64,000 nucleotides of DNA from assembly GCA_016490735.1 (NCBI GenBank), contig JAEMWC010000550.1, positions 418,501 to 482,500 of the forward strand, in the 5' to 3' direction. This document shows positions 16,406 to 24,715 of the stretch, piece after piece. A program made the translations under genes and the position numbers. This DNA is from Pachyseris speciosa. Taxonomy: Eukaryota > Cnidaria > Anthozoa > Scleractinia > Pachyseridae. Position 1 is the first letter of the stretch. Every line of letters begins with the position of its first letter. A model generated the notes under the pieces. It had not been told where the DNA came from, made no database searches, and saw only the letters and a program-made list of their open reading frames with translations.

Positions 16406-17650
16406 ATGGACATTGCCAAGAAGTGCGTGGGCGCCCCCAACAAGCACGCCCAAGTGACCACTTGGCTAGAACCGGAATATTTGCTGCGACGGGCCAAACC
16501 CCAACCCACCAAATTTGCCAAACCTCTGATGGTCAACCAGCCGGAGTGGGACTCCGACAACGAATTGGAAGGGTACGGCAACGCGCCGCCACCCAAATTG
16601 TTCAAGCGCCAAGACGAAAAAACCGTCTACTTCATCTCTCAACTCACCTTCTCGCGCGTCACTCACAACTGCAGCCTCGGCGTTGCGCCCAGTTACCTGA
16701 ATCTGGCAGAAGCGTCCTTTCCCCCTCTGCCCCCTTCCGCCGACAACTTGGCGCAGTGCGAAAGAGAAGCGGAAACTGGCAAGCTCGTGGACGCCGTGGC
16801 GGCAAACGTGATAGAAGCTCAGCGCAAGGGCGAGTACGTGACCATTTCCATCACGCACGGTCCCTCGACGGAATGCCAACCGCCATCTCACTTATTTCCC
16901 GAAACAATGAGCCAACGCCAAGAGAACGATCCCGCTTTGACCAAAGCCGCAGCAGCCGCCGCAGCCAACAACAACGGCAACAAGATCACCTACGTCCTGT
17001 CACCGTTGGTACGACACACGCCAGTCCCAACCATGACCCCGCCCGGACCTCCGCCCAAGCTCATCCGCATGCCCTCTCCCCTGCACACATCCACACCGCT
17101 GACTTCGCATGCACCGGCCTGTCCAGCAGCACCGCCCCCCTCCCCAATTCCCATGTTGGTAGACGATAGTCCGATGCCCTTCAAAGCAGTGCCGCCCCCT
17201 CCGCCCGCCAAAAAGACGCGCGAAGACGCCATGCCCACAGACCAAGATGCCCTCCAAGAAGCCAGGGAACGTCTTGACAGGGAGTACGAGATGCACATGC
17301 AAAGTCTAGAGCCTTATTCGCCAGAAGACGAGCCTTATCCCGCAGAAGACATGCCAGAAAGCGCGGTCACGCCAAACGTGCCCCCGTCCCCCCTCCCGAG
17401 CCCGCCTGTCCACCTGCCCCTCAGGCCAGGCGCTACCCTTGGCGCCGCCGCACCCAACGAGTTCCACTCACTCCGAGAACGATGGGAGATGGTCGAGACC
17501 AGGACACGGTGTCCGACGAAGAAGAAGAAGAAGAAGAAGAAGAACACGATCAACAACTGCCCGAGTGAATTGCACGCAAAACTCTTTTGTTTTATTCGCA
17601 TTTTTTTTTTCATTACATGTTTCAAGAAAAAAAACACTGCCGCGCACTAG
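16406..17650 (+). CDS. Pro-rich protein of unknown function, last rightward gene
   Basis: First ATG in frame at 16406. The frame is protein-like further upstream to about 16,270 (ADSRDQAIYSDNANHTH), beyond a T run and an acceptor-like CCTCTCGCAG, so the true start may be further left or in another exon. Middle: VYFISQLTFSRVTHNC, then poly-Ala and a long Pro-rich region, then acidic LEPYSPEDEPYPAEDM. Near 17,505 this frame becomes Lys-rich and unnatural, while a shifted frame gives a short Asp/Glu tail ending at TGA 17,566-17,568, so the native end is probably there. Function unknown. Confidence 0.6.
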   Translation: MDIAKKCVGAPNKHAQVTTWLEPEYLLRRAKPQPTKFAKPLMVNQPEWDSDNELEGYGNAPPPKLFKRQDEKTVYFISQLTFSRVTHNCSLGVAPSYLNLAEASFPPLPPSADNLAQCEREAETGKLVDAVAANVIEAQRKGEYVTISITHGPSTECQPPSHLFPETMSQRQENDPALTKAAAAAAANNNGNKITYVLSPLVRHTPVPTMTPPGPPPKLIRMPSPLHTSTPLTSHAPACPAAPPPSPIPMLVDDSPMPFKAVPPPPPAKKTREDAMPTDQDALQEARERLDREYEMHMQSLEPYSPEDEPYPAEDMPESAVTPNVPPSPLPSPPVHLPLRPGATLGAAAPNEFHSLRERWEMVETRTRCPTKKKKKKKKNTINNCPSELHAKLFCFIRIFFFITCFKKKNTAAH

Positions 17651-17693
17651 TCTGCACCATACACTGTATACTCTGACAAGATCGCCTAATAAA
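17591..17693. terminator. Overlapping polyadenylation signals of the two convergent arms
   Basis: A plus-strand AATAAA lies at 17,688-17,693 after the rightward Pro-rich gene. A minus-strand AATAAA lies at 17,596-17,591 beyond the stop (17,714) of the leftward gene. Each lies past the other arm's stop or signal, so the transcripts would overlap at their 3' ends by about 100 bases. Confidence 0.5.
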
Positions 17694-17713
17694 ACGCTTA
17701 AAAAAAACTGCCC

Positions 17714-18826
17714 TCACTCCCCACTAGAGTCGTGCAACAGGGAATGGGGGACCAACATGAACAACTCGTCGGCTTTTCCGTCCAGATTGGCATAATTGGC
17801 ATCGTGCTCCGCATCGGTGATCTTCTTAGCGAGCAACAAGCGCGCGCCAACGGATTGATGCTCGACGATCTCGTGCAAAAACTTCAATTTGGCAGCGGCC
17901 GACAGCTTGTCCCTAGTGCGCTCGCGCTCTAACATCGCATTGAAATCGTCCACATTCTTCACCAGCTCGAACATGTAGACCCGCGTTTTGAGACTGAAAC
18001 ACTTGTGAAACGCCAAAAGCGCTATGACCAACTGACCTATGGCCACCCTACTCGTGACCTCGTCACGTCGGGTCTGAATCATTTTCCTGTGCGCCATGTT
18101 TTCGACCTGAAGCGTGGTGAGAGTGCCAAACACTTTGTGATGCGTCTTGCGCACTATCTTGCTAGGCACGTGAAAAGGCGTTTGGCGCAAAAAAAACTCT
18201 AAGCCGTTACAAGCCGCTTCGAACTTCAAAAGCGCATCCGAGCATTCACTGACTTTAGTGCGCAAGCGCAACCGCTCCTTATTCAATTCTAAAAAATGGC
18301 GGTTACCGGACTCGTCATGCATGTAATTTAGACCGTTGCCCAACACTCCCAACAACTGCGTGCTCTTCTTGATGCAAATGGCCACAGTGTCGCGCATTTG
18401 GTCGCAAACGGAACGCCTTTTGAGTTGATTAACACTATCGCCTAACTGCAACGCGCCATCGATATTCACATCGCTATCACTACCATCGTACCCATCTTCC
18501 TCGTCCTCTTCTCCATCGTCTCCTTGTTCTTCTTCTTCTTCTCCTCCCATTGCTTCTTCCTCCTCCTCTTCGTCTTCCATCAATTCGGCCACATTTTCTT
18601 GCGCTTCGTCCTCGTCGTCACCGCCTCCCGTGCTTGCCTCGTGTACTCGAGCAGGGAGTTCGCGACAAACACGCTTGCCAGTCCGAGTCCCACTTCTTCG
18701 TCTTCTGTTTCGAGCTCTCTTGACGCCAGACGTCTCTCCTGCAACCGCAGCGCTCGGACTGTTCGCGTGAACACCAACCACACGAGCTGAGCGCCTCGGC
18801 ACTGGTGTACTTCTAGCCTCTTCCAC
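17714..18826 (-). CDS. Acidic leftward protein, helical C-terminal domain
   Basis: 370 residues if counted from the GTG at 18,826. The same frame stays protein-like upstream to about 18,898, where an acceptor-like TCTCTCTTTCAG preceded by a long TTC-rich tract suggests the true start is in an upstream exon. Arg/Ser-rich start, a Glu/Asp tract (about 18,480-18,600), then a long helical domain (LRLRTKVSECSDALLKFEAAC, HRKMIQTRRDEV, FNAMLERERTRDKL) ending in LLHDSSGE. Not recognised. First gene read from the right arm toward the centre. Confidence 0.65.
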   Translation of the reverse strand: MEEARSTPVPRRSARVVGVHANSPSAAVAGETSGVKRARNRRRRSGTRTGKRVCRELPARVHEASTGGGDDEDEAQENVAELMEDEEEEEEAMGGEEEEEQGDDGEEDEEDGYDGSDSDVNIDGALQLGDSVNQLKRRSVCDQMRDTVAICIKKSTQLLGVLGNGLNYMHDESGNRHFLELNKERLRLRTKVSECSDALLKFEAACNGLEFFLRQTPFHVPSKIVRKTHHKVFGTLTTLQVENMAHRKMIQTRRDEVTSRVAIGQLVIALLAFHKCFSLKTRVYMFELVKNVDDFNAMLERERTRDKLSAAAKLKFLHEIVEHQSVGARLLLAKKITDAEHDANYANLDGKADELFMLVPHSLLHDSSGE

Positions 18827-18982
18827 TCTCTGTACGCTTCCTGCGCTCTGCGTCGGAACGATCGCTTGGCTTGCAACAACTGATTCCTGTCTAGTTTGCT
18901 GAAAGAGAGAAGGCCGAGAGCTAAAACGACAAGAAGAAGAAGAAGATGAAGAAGAAGAGCAAGAACTTTGGTCCGAATAAGT

Positions 18983-19108
18983 TCACGCCGAACCGGCGTA
19001 ATTAGTGGCATACGTGGGAAATTCGGTTCGTGCAACGTACGCCAGTCCCATCAAACCCTCCATAACTTCATTGGGAGTCAACCATACCTCATCGGGATGC
19101 TGAGCCAT
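18983..19108 (-). CDS. Small leftward frame, 41 residues
   Basis: ATG at 19,108 to TGA at 18,985-18,983. MAQHPDEVWLTPNEVM followed by GLAYVARTEFPTYATNY is protein-like. A GAG/GTATGG donor-like site lies inside it, so part may instead belong to an intron. Kept as a small hypothetical gene or exon. Confidence 0.35.
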   Translation of the reverse strand: MAQHPDEVWLTPNEVMEGLMGLAYVARTEFPTYATNYAGSA

Positions 19109-19167
19109 GCTATGGTTTCCAAAAAGTCAGGCGCAGGCATACGCACACTTCGCTCTAGAAAAAAAAT

Positions 19168-19698
19168 TCACGCTACGCGTCTCAATATGTCACTGCGCGC
19201 TTTCAAAATGGCAGACTGCCACAGTTTAATCAAATCGTCGAACAATTGACAACACCGAACCTTTCTACCTCCCGCAGGGTCCACGCAATAGAATTGAATT
19301 CTTTCCGGTCGACTTGTCAGGGACACGCGAAGAACGTCAAAAGAAAACCATCCGCTCGCGCCGCTGCATTTCTCGAACGCACCACTCAATCCCGCTCTGA
19401 AATTGGCAACGGCCCTTCGAAATATTGGCGAAGGATGCAAATGTTCTGGCTTTCTAACCGCAACCAGACGTGCACGCTTGAAAAGAGATTCTACGTCCGC
19501 CAACAAAGTCACGCTCGAACGAGCGCCACGCCGACAGACGAAACGAATAAATTTGCGCGTCCACTCCGATTCGTGAGCTATCACGAAACACAACACACTC
19601 AAGACGTTCCTAGCGCTTTCCACATCGTGACAGCCGAGCAATTCGGTCCACAACACATTCACGAATTCACACAACGCGCGATCGCTATATTGGACCAT
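19168..19698 (-). CDS. Unknown leftward protein, 176 residues
   Basis: Start taken at ATG 19,698 (MVQYSDRALCEFVNVLW). Cys-containing helical protein with SARNVLSVLCFVIAHESEW, VTLLADVESLFKRARLV, and a C-terminal VRCCQLFDDLIKLWQSAILKARSD. The frame is open further upstream without an ATG. Just upstream, 19,757-19,789 carries a 33-base segment bounded by perfect acceptor (CCCGCAG) and donor (GAG/GTGAGT) signals on this strand. Not recognised. Confidence 0.6.
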   Translation of the reverse strand: MVQYSDRALCEFVNVLWTELLGCHDVESARNVLSVLCFVIAHESEWTRKFIRFVCRRGARSSVTLLADVESLFKRARLVAVRKPEHLHPSPIFRRAVANFRAGLSGAFEKCSGASGWFSFDVLRVSLTSRPERIQFYCVDPAGGRKVRCCQLFDDLIKLWQSAILKARSDILRRVA

Positions 19699-19920
19699 CA
19701 CTCGCAATGACAAGCGAAAAAAAAACACTGCGATTGGTACTCGCACTCACCTCATACAGCGCATCCAGCCGTCCGCTAATGGTCTGCGGGCACAACGGAC
19801 ACAAAAAACACAGACAAACACGCATCATTAAAAACTCATCATTGCTTTAATAATGCAGAACCTAACTGCGATGACAATTTCGAGAAAAAAGAAAAAAAAT
19901 CACTAATGACTCGACCCGTT

Positions 19921-20151
19921 TCAATCATTCATCACCTCTAACAATGAATCCACTCGCGCATTTTCACGTCTCATGCCATTGATGACATCTGCTGCATCTT
20001 CTACTTCGGAAAAACATCTCGCGCACACGTACGTGCTAGTCTGACAACCTACGCTAGGCATGTGAGGAGAAAAATAAAAACTAGAACATCGACCGCACTC
20101 GCACACGCATACAAACACTACAAAATCTAACGTTCGTAAGCCTCCAGGCAC
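19921..20151 (-). CDS. Small Cys-rich protein
   Basis: Up to 76 residues. The first ATG is near the middle (about 20,061), and the frame opens at a GTG inside the end of the preceding gene. Cys pattern CECGRC, then GCQTS and VCARC, followed by a helix (SEVEDAADVINGMRRENARVDSLLEVM), giving a small zinc-ribbon plus coiled-coil layout. The start is uncertain; translation could be coupled to the upstream gene or the frame could be an exon. Confidence 0.45.
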   Translation of the reverse strand: MPGGLRTLDFVVFVCVCECGRCSSFYFSPHMPSVGCQTSTYVCARCFSEVEDAADVINGMRRENARVDSLLEVMND

Positions 20152-21371
20152 TTTTGCACGAATTCCAGGGCGATTCGTTCATTGTCCCCGTGCCGTCCGA
20201 GCACGGTGCCTACGTCAAAGAACTCGGGCAGAACGCCGCTTGGAATATGGACTTTACTCAGTTCATGCACGCAACGCATGAAGGCCACATGACCGGTCAG
20301 AGGAGAGCCGCAAGGCAATTGATCCTCGATGAGTTGATTTCCGCCGCGCAGCCAAAGGTTGGAACAACCCGCAAACATGAAATTGATCCGCTCGCCGACG
20401 TTGCACAGATAAGGCACGCGGATGGTGCTGTAACAGTGCGAAGGAGGCCCGCGGAGCTGCACGGCAAACCAATCCTGCCGATCGAACCACCTGACGATGT
20501 ACCAGCCATCCTCGAGTCGCTTGTTCCTGAACTCCTCGCTCGTCAACACCCCCCCCCCGAAACGTTCCTTGAAACACTCCTCGCGCGAGCACAGCCACGT
20601 CAACTGGTCATAGACATCATTGCACCAGGAGACGGCTTGACGAGCGTCAATGTCGCACAACAGATCCCTCCACCAACGTCGATGAGATTTCAAACCGTCG
20701 TAAGTCCACGCGTCGCGCAACTCGTAATAATCCCACTCCTCAAAACACCAATTGTACAACTCGCACGCCCATTGGCCCCTCTCCAACCGCGAAAACCACC
20801 CGTCGAGTGCACGACCCAATTGGCGCTGATTGGCAGACAAAGCGGGCAACTCGAGCAAGACGAAGCGCGGAAACTCGATCTGCACGTCCCACACAAATTC
20901 CCAGAACACATCTCTGACAAAACGCGGAAAGAGGAATCTCTCTTCGCTCAACCGGCGCTTGTCCCACATGACGGCGTACGCGCGACGTCTGAACTCGCAA
21001 TATCCCAATTGCGATTCGGCGTAAAAGTACTTGAGATCGCACTCCAAGCGTCGCCCCTTGCCAAAGTTGCAATACTCCTCCACGCACCCGATTCCCGACC
21101 GACACGTGACGTGGTGTAAACACCAAGGCGAAGACCACCGATACTTGTACAACATGGTGTAATCGGCCAACGAATCGAACTCGAACCCGCGCAGCGCGTC
21201 CCTCTGATTGACGTACGCGGCGCGCACATGTTCCTCGAAAACGTCAAAATGCTCCAACACTACTTCAAAATGTTCAAAATAATCGGCCAAGCGTCTACCG
21301 CTCTCCGTGAGAAAACCAAAATCTAACTCGTGCCTACAAGTGAACACGTCAAAACACACGTCAGAACTCAT
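20127..21371 (-). CDS. Large orphan protein, 414 residues, Trp/Cys/Tyr-rich
   Basis: ATG at 21,371 overlaps the stop of the upstream gene as ATGA. Exceptionally rich in Trp, Tyr, Phe and Cys (for example WACELYNWCFEEWDYYELRDAW and WYIVRWFDRQDWFAV). Contains short repeats of F-E-H-F and many paired aromatics. No membrane segment or known motif recognised. Coupled overlap with the 430-residue gene upstream suggests joint function. Composition differs from the virion genes, so it may be an accessory or host-interaction protein; that is a guess. Confidence 0.7.
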   Translation of the reverse strand: MSSDVCFDVFTCRHELDFGFLTESGRRLADYFEHFEVVLEHFDVFEEHVRAAYVNQRDALRGFEFDSLADYTMLYKYRWSSPWCLHHVTCRSGIGCVEEYCNFGKGRRLECDLKYFYAESQLGYCEFRRRAYAVMWDKRRLSEERFLFPRFVRDVFWEFVWDVQIEFPRFVLLELPALSANQRQLGRALDGWFSRLERGQWACELYNWCFEEWDYYELRDAWTYDGLKSHRRWWRDLLCDIDARQAVSWCNDVYDQLTWLCSREECFKERFGGGVLTSEEFRNKRLEDGWYIVRWFDRQDWFAVQLRGPPSHCYSTIRVPYLCNVGERINFMFAGCSNLWLRGGNQLIEDQLPCGSPLTGHVAFMRCVHELSKVHIPSGVLPEFFDVGTVLGRHGDNERIALEFVQKCLEAYER

Positions 21372-22660
21372 CGCGCAAACGAAATGCAACACCAATACTT
21401 CCTCTCCTCGGGAGTCATGCGCTCGTACGTGGGGTAGGGCACACTCAACTCACTGCACCACCCCGTGCGAGGAACCGCCGGAGGCAACAACCAATCGTCG
21501 GGAAAATGCACGACGTCGGCCGAGAGGAACCGAGCACACCCGTCGGGGTGCGTGAACTCGCAAAGGTACAACGGTTTGGCTCGAACCATGGAAACGACGC
21601 GGGCGCCTTCGCCAGCAGGCAGGTTGGAAACGCCCGGCCTCAAGAAGTCGAACCTCACGGCCTCTCTGCCGTAGATGTTCACCTGGAACTTGAACTTGTG
21701 CAGCCGATTCACGTGTCGCATCATCAGCCGATCGAGTAAACGCGCATTCTCTTGCAAAAAATGCCATGGCCAAGCACCGTAACGAGCGGGTCTGTAGACG
21801 CTGCGAATGGACGCGTCGGTGTAGCCATCGACAAAGTTGTTGAAAAACCACCGCACCGATTTCAGATCTCTCTCGCAGGTCTCGCAACTCGTGTTGGTGA
21901 TGGAACAGAGTTCCTGATGACTGAACTCGATTCCGGAATAAACGTCCTTGCGCTCGTACAACCGACGCAAGTATGGGAACAACACCCCGCGGAGCTGCGA
22001 CACCCCATTGGCTGTCCACGTGTCACTCATGAAGAGCCCCGGGGCGATCCCGTTCAACGCGTGAATGTACATCCCGTCCCGCTCGTTGAACCAAGACGGA
22101 TTCAAATACCACAAAGCAAGCAGAAAATGTCGAGGACCCAAGAAGAAAATGTCTCCGGAATGCAAGGCCGCACCCAGCGCCTGCCACTCGCGAATGCTCA
22201 CCTTGAAGGAAGAGGCAATCTTGTCTGGGTGATGCCGAATCACCCTCAAAATGGATTCCATGCAGCGCACTTCCACCAGAGCATCTTTGAAGAGATAGGG
22301 CAACAGCTCAAACTTGTCACTTCGAACGGCCGCCAAAGCGGGCATGGACATGTTGGCGGGCGTGGGATTCAACACCTTCTCGAAACAAGAGAACTCCTCA
22401 AACCTGCAATCGAAAGCCTTGCCGGCACTGACCGCCAAACCCCATTCTTTGATTTCCAGCTTCGTGTAAGGACTGTCGCCGCAGTCGGAACGCTTCGCCC
22501 CGCTCAAATCGCCGCCATCGCTACTACCGCTCGTGGAACCACCCTCCACGGCATACACCACGCACTGTCCATCACCACCACGATCAGCACGGGACGTTTC
22601 GCACTCGTCGTCCTCTTTCTGTGCGGTTTTAAACATCTTCCAACCGAGTCTCTCGGCCAT
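21368..22660 (-). CDS. Large orphan protein, 430 residues
   Basis: Start taken at ATG 22,660 (MAERLGWKMFKT); the open frame continues upstream to 22,762 with other possible starts. Acidic/Ser-rich first 75 residues, then a dense globular body (EVRCMESILRVIRHHPDKIAS, GPRHFLLALWYLNPSWFNERDG, VYRPARYGAWPWHFLQENARLL) with two C-x2-C-like pairs (CSITNTSCETC), and end MTPEERKYWCCISFAR. The last bases overlap the next start. Shares the aromatic and Cys-rich style of the downstream 414-residue protein; a distant relationship is possible. Not recognised. Confidence 0.7.
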   Translation of the reverse strand: MAERLGWKMFKTAQKEDDECETSRADRGGDGQCVVYAVEGGSTSGSSDGGDLSGAKRSDCGDSPYTKLEIKEWGLAVSAGKAFDCRFEEFSCFEKVLNPTPANMSMPALAAVRSDKFELLPYLFKDALVEVRCMESILRVIRHHPDKIASSFKVSIREWQALGAALHSGDIFFLGPRHFLLALWYLNPSWFNERDGMYIHALNGIAPGLFMSDTWTANGVSQLRGVLFPYLRRLYERKDVYSGIEFSHQELCSITNTSCETCERDLKSVRWFFNNFVDGYTDASIRSVYRPARYGAWPWHFLQENARLLDRLMMRHVNRLHKFKFQVNIYGREAVRFDFLRPGVSNLPAGEGARVVSMVRAKPLYLCEFTHPDGCARFLSADVVHFPDDWLLPPAVPRTGWCSELSVPYPTYERMTPEERKYWCCISFAR

Positions 22661-22894
22661 ATTTCGAGCCAAGCAAATGTACGAAAACAGACAATTGCGC
22701 ATCTGGACGCCACCAGTCTCACACGTAAACTGAATGAAAGACAATACTTGACACGCACACAATTAAATTGACGAGCTAATTACCATGCACAAACGCACCA
22801 CCGACCGAGCGCATCCGCTCTAGAAATAATTACTATTCACAGACAGACCACCATCCACTCGTCACGCACGTACGGACACGGTGCGCAAGGTCCG

Positions 22895-23536
22895 TTACGC
22901 ATACAGATCAAAAACCAAGTGACTCAAAAAATTCGGAGCTGCCTGCGAAGCTCGAGCTTCCTCGGCTTGTCTATCGCCGTCTATCCACAAACGCCTATTG
23001 CGAACGGGATCGCGTCTTGGGTACGTCGGGCCGATGCAACGCAGACACTTGCACGGACACGCGTAGATGGTCAACATGACCAAACGCTTCAAAATCTTCA
23101 AAAAAACCCGGTCCCTGCGCCAGTGCAACGAATCGATGACTTTCCTAACGCCAACTTCTCCCTCGCCTCTGAGCATGGACAGGGTCTTTCTCATGAGTCT
23201 TCGAATTTCGGGAACTTCTGCCTCTTGCGAATCTTGAAACCAAATGAGAATTTCAAAATTCAAACGCACCATGCCATAACTCAAACCCGTCATGGGCCGT
23301 CCGATGAAAGAAGGATCGAGAACGGAACGGGCCTCGTGCTGCACCACTCTAGACATGATGGAAGCCAGAAATGAAAAAAAGTGGACGAGGACTTGCGGAT
23401 CGTCAGAAACCCGGGGTTCAGGCGGAATTGTGTCATCAAACACACTTGGACTCACCCTTAGCCACGACCGTTGGTCACTACAGTGGCCTGGTGCTAGCAC
23501 GGGGGTTTTGCCTCTCCACCCCCGTTCGTAGAGCAA
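22895..23536 (-). CDS. Unknown leftward protein, first gene of the right arm
   Basis: 213 residues from the first possible start; the ATG at 23,356 (MSRVVQHEARSVLDP) gives 153. The upstream part (DDTIPPEPRVSDDPQVLVHFF) still looks coding, so the start may be in an exon or at a non-ATG codon. Contains PSFIGRPMTGLSYGMVRLNFEI, basic helix VFLKILKRLVMLTIY, and CPCKCLRC, a tight Cys knot likely to bind zinc. Ends in FDLYA. Not recognised. Confidence 0.55.
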   Translation of the reverse strand: MLYERGWRGKTPVLAPGHCSDQRSWLRVSPSVFDDTIPPEPRVSDDPQVLVHFFSFLASIMSRVVQHEARSVLDPSFIGRPMTGLSYGMVRLNFEILIWFQDSQEAEVPEIRRLMRKTLSMLRGEGEVGVRKVIDSLHWRRDRVFLKILKRLVMLTIYACPCKCLRCIGPTYPRRDPVRNRRLWIDGDRQAEEARASQAAPNFLSHLVFDLYA

Positions 23537-24568
23537 ATAATTTACTCTTCCCCGCCTCCCCGCGCGAAGTTTACCCTCGCCCGTTACTCACTTCTAACGA
23601 ATCAACGTTGATTATATTTTGATGTCAAACCGGGCGCCTCTCCCTTGTGGTGTGCGACAAGAAAGAAAGACACTTGCCTCAATGCACATTGCGCATGCGC
23701 TCATGCACTCTCGTCATCATTTTGTTTTGAGATGGTACCCCCAAGCGCAATCCGTGCGCCTTGGGGGTGTGGAACAATGAAGAACTCGAAGAAGAAAAAG
23801 AGAGAGAAGACGACGACCAAAAGAGGTTAAAAAGAACTCCTTACCAAAGCCGCGCCTTGAGACATGGGACACTTGCAGCGGGCTCCTTAAATGATTACAA
23901 ACACCGCCCCATTACGGTAAGCCTTTTTTTTTCTTTTTCAAAAGAGCGAACCCTCGACGCGGACTGCGAAGGATTCTGAAGAAGGAGAGAAAAGATACCG
24001 TCTTCCGCTGAACAAACGAAGGGGAGACAGTTTGACAGGTGACTGAAGAACCAACCAAAAAGAAATATGGTCGGCCCTTGAACTCAACACGCATACGCAA
24101 TTCGCTTTAGTACGCATGAACATTGCGCGCCGTTATGGTGGGTGATTAAGCGCACCGCACGGCTACGCCAACACTGCGCATTCTTATCAGAGTGCCACGT
24201 TCGTTCCAGATCACGGCATTTTGAGCGTCACGGAACTTGTTTTATGACTGGTAAACAAGTGTGATGCCCGTGGGTGTCCCTTCCTATTTCGTCCACATCC
24301 TTTCTTTCTTTCTTCCGTTTTGATCACCATTTTCTTCACGCTGTTTTGCCCTTACGTCATCCTCTCATGTTTTCTTGACCCAAATGTTTTGTCCTTTGGT
24401 GTCATTCTTCACCTCATGACTATTGTCATCATTTCCTCCTTTGCTGTCATCATTTGACAGGACATAATTGCTTCCCTGCTTCACTGGTCGCATATGCCTG
24501 AGGGCATCCGTCACCAGCATTAACTTCTCTTGTCGTCTTTGCCGCTGCTTCTGCGACTGTTCCTGCTG

Positions 24569-24618
<50 letters not shown>
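24569..24618 (+). repeat. (ACT)n microsatellite
   Basis: About 16 uninterrupted ACT units followed by imperfect GCTACTGTTGCTG. No coding role seen. Confidence 0.9.
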
Positions 24619-24668
24619 GCTACTGTTGCTGGGACTGTTCCTGCCCAGTACATCTTCACTCTTCAAGA

Positions 24669-24715
24669 CCGTTCCTGGTGCGCAATAGTGCACCGGGGAC
24701 ACAATTGAAAAATAA
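24669..24715 (+). repeat. GC-rich near-palindromic motif, copy 1
   Basis: GTTCCTGGTGCGC then GTGCACCGGGGACACA, with dyad symmetry around AATA, followed by an A-rich stretch. A close relative lies at 26,937-26,993. It may mark an element end or a regulatory site. Confidence 0.5.

Noticed and set aside
20154..21119. 321-residue plus-strand frame
   Set aside because: Fully opposite the 414-residue leftward gene; Pro/Arg/Thr-rich composition is typical of an antisense shadow, and it ends where the leftward frame is dense.
21752..22771. 339-residue plus-strand frame
   Set aside because: Antisense to the 430-residue gene, which has an ATG, a natural globular composition and an ATGA overlap with its neighbour.
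1..23536. Free-living virus contig or bacterial prophage
   Set aside because: The integrase with chromodomain, eukaryotic polyadenylation signals and direct continuity with intron-bearing animal DNA fit an endogenous animal element instead.
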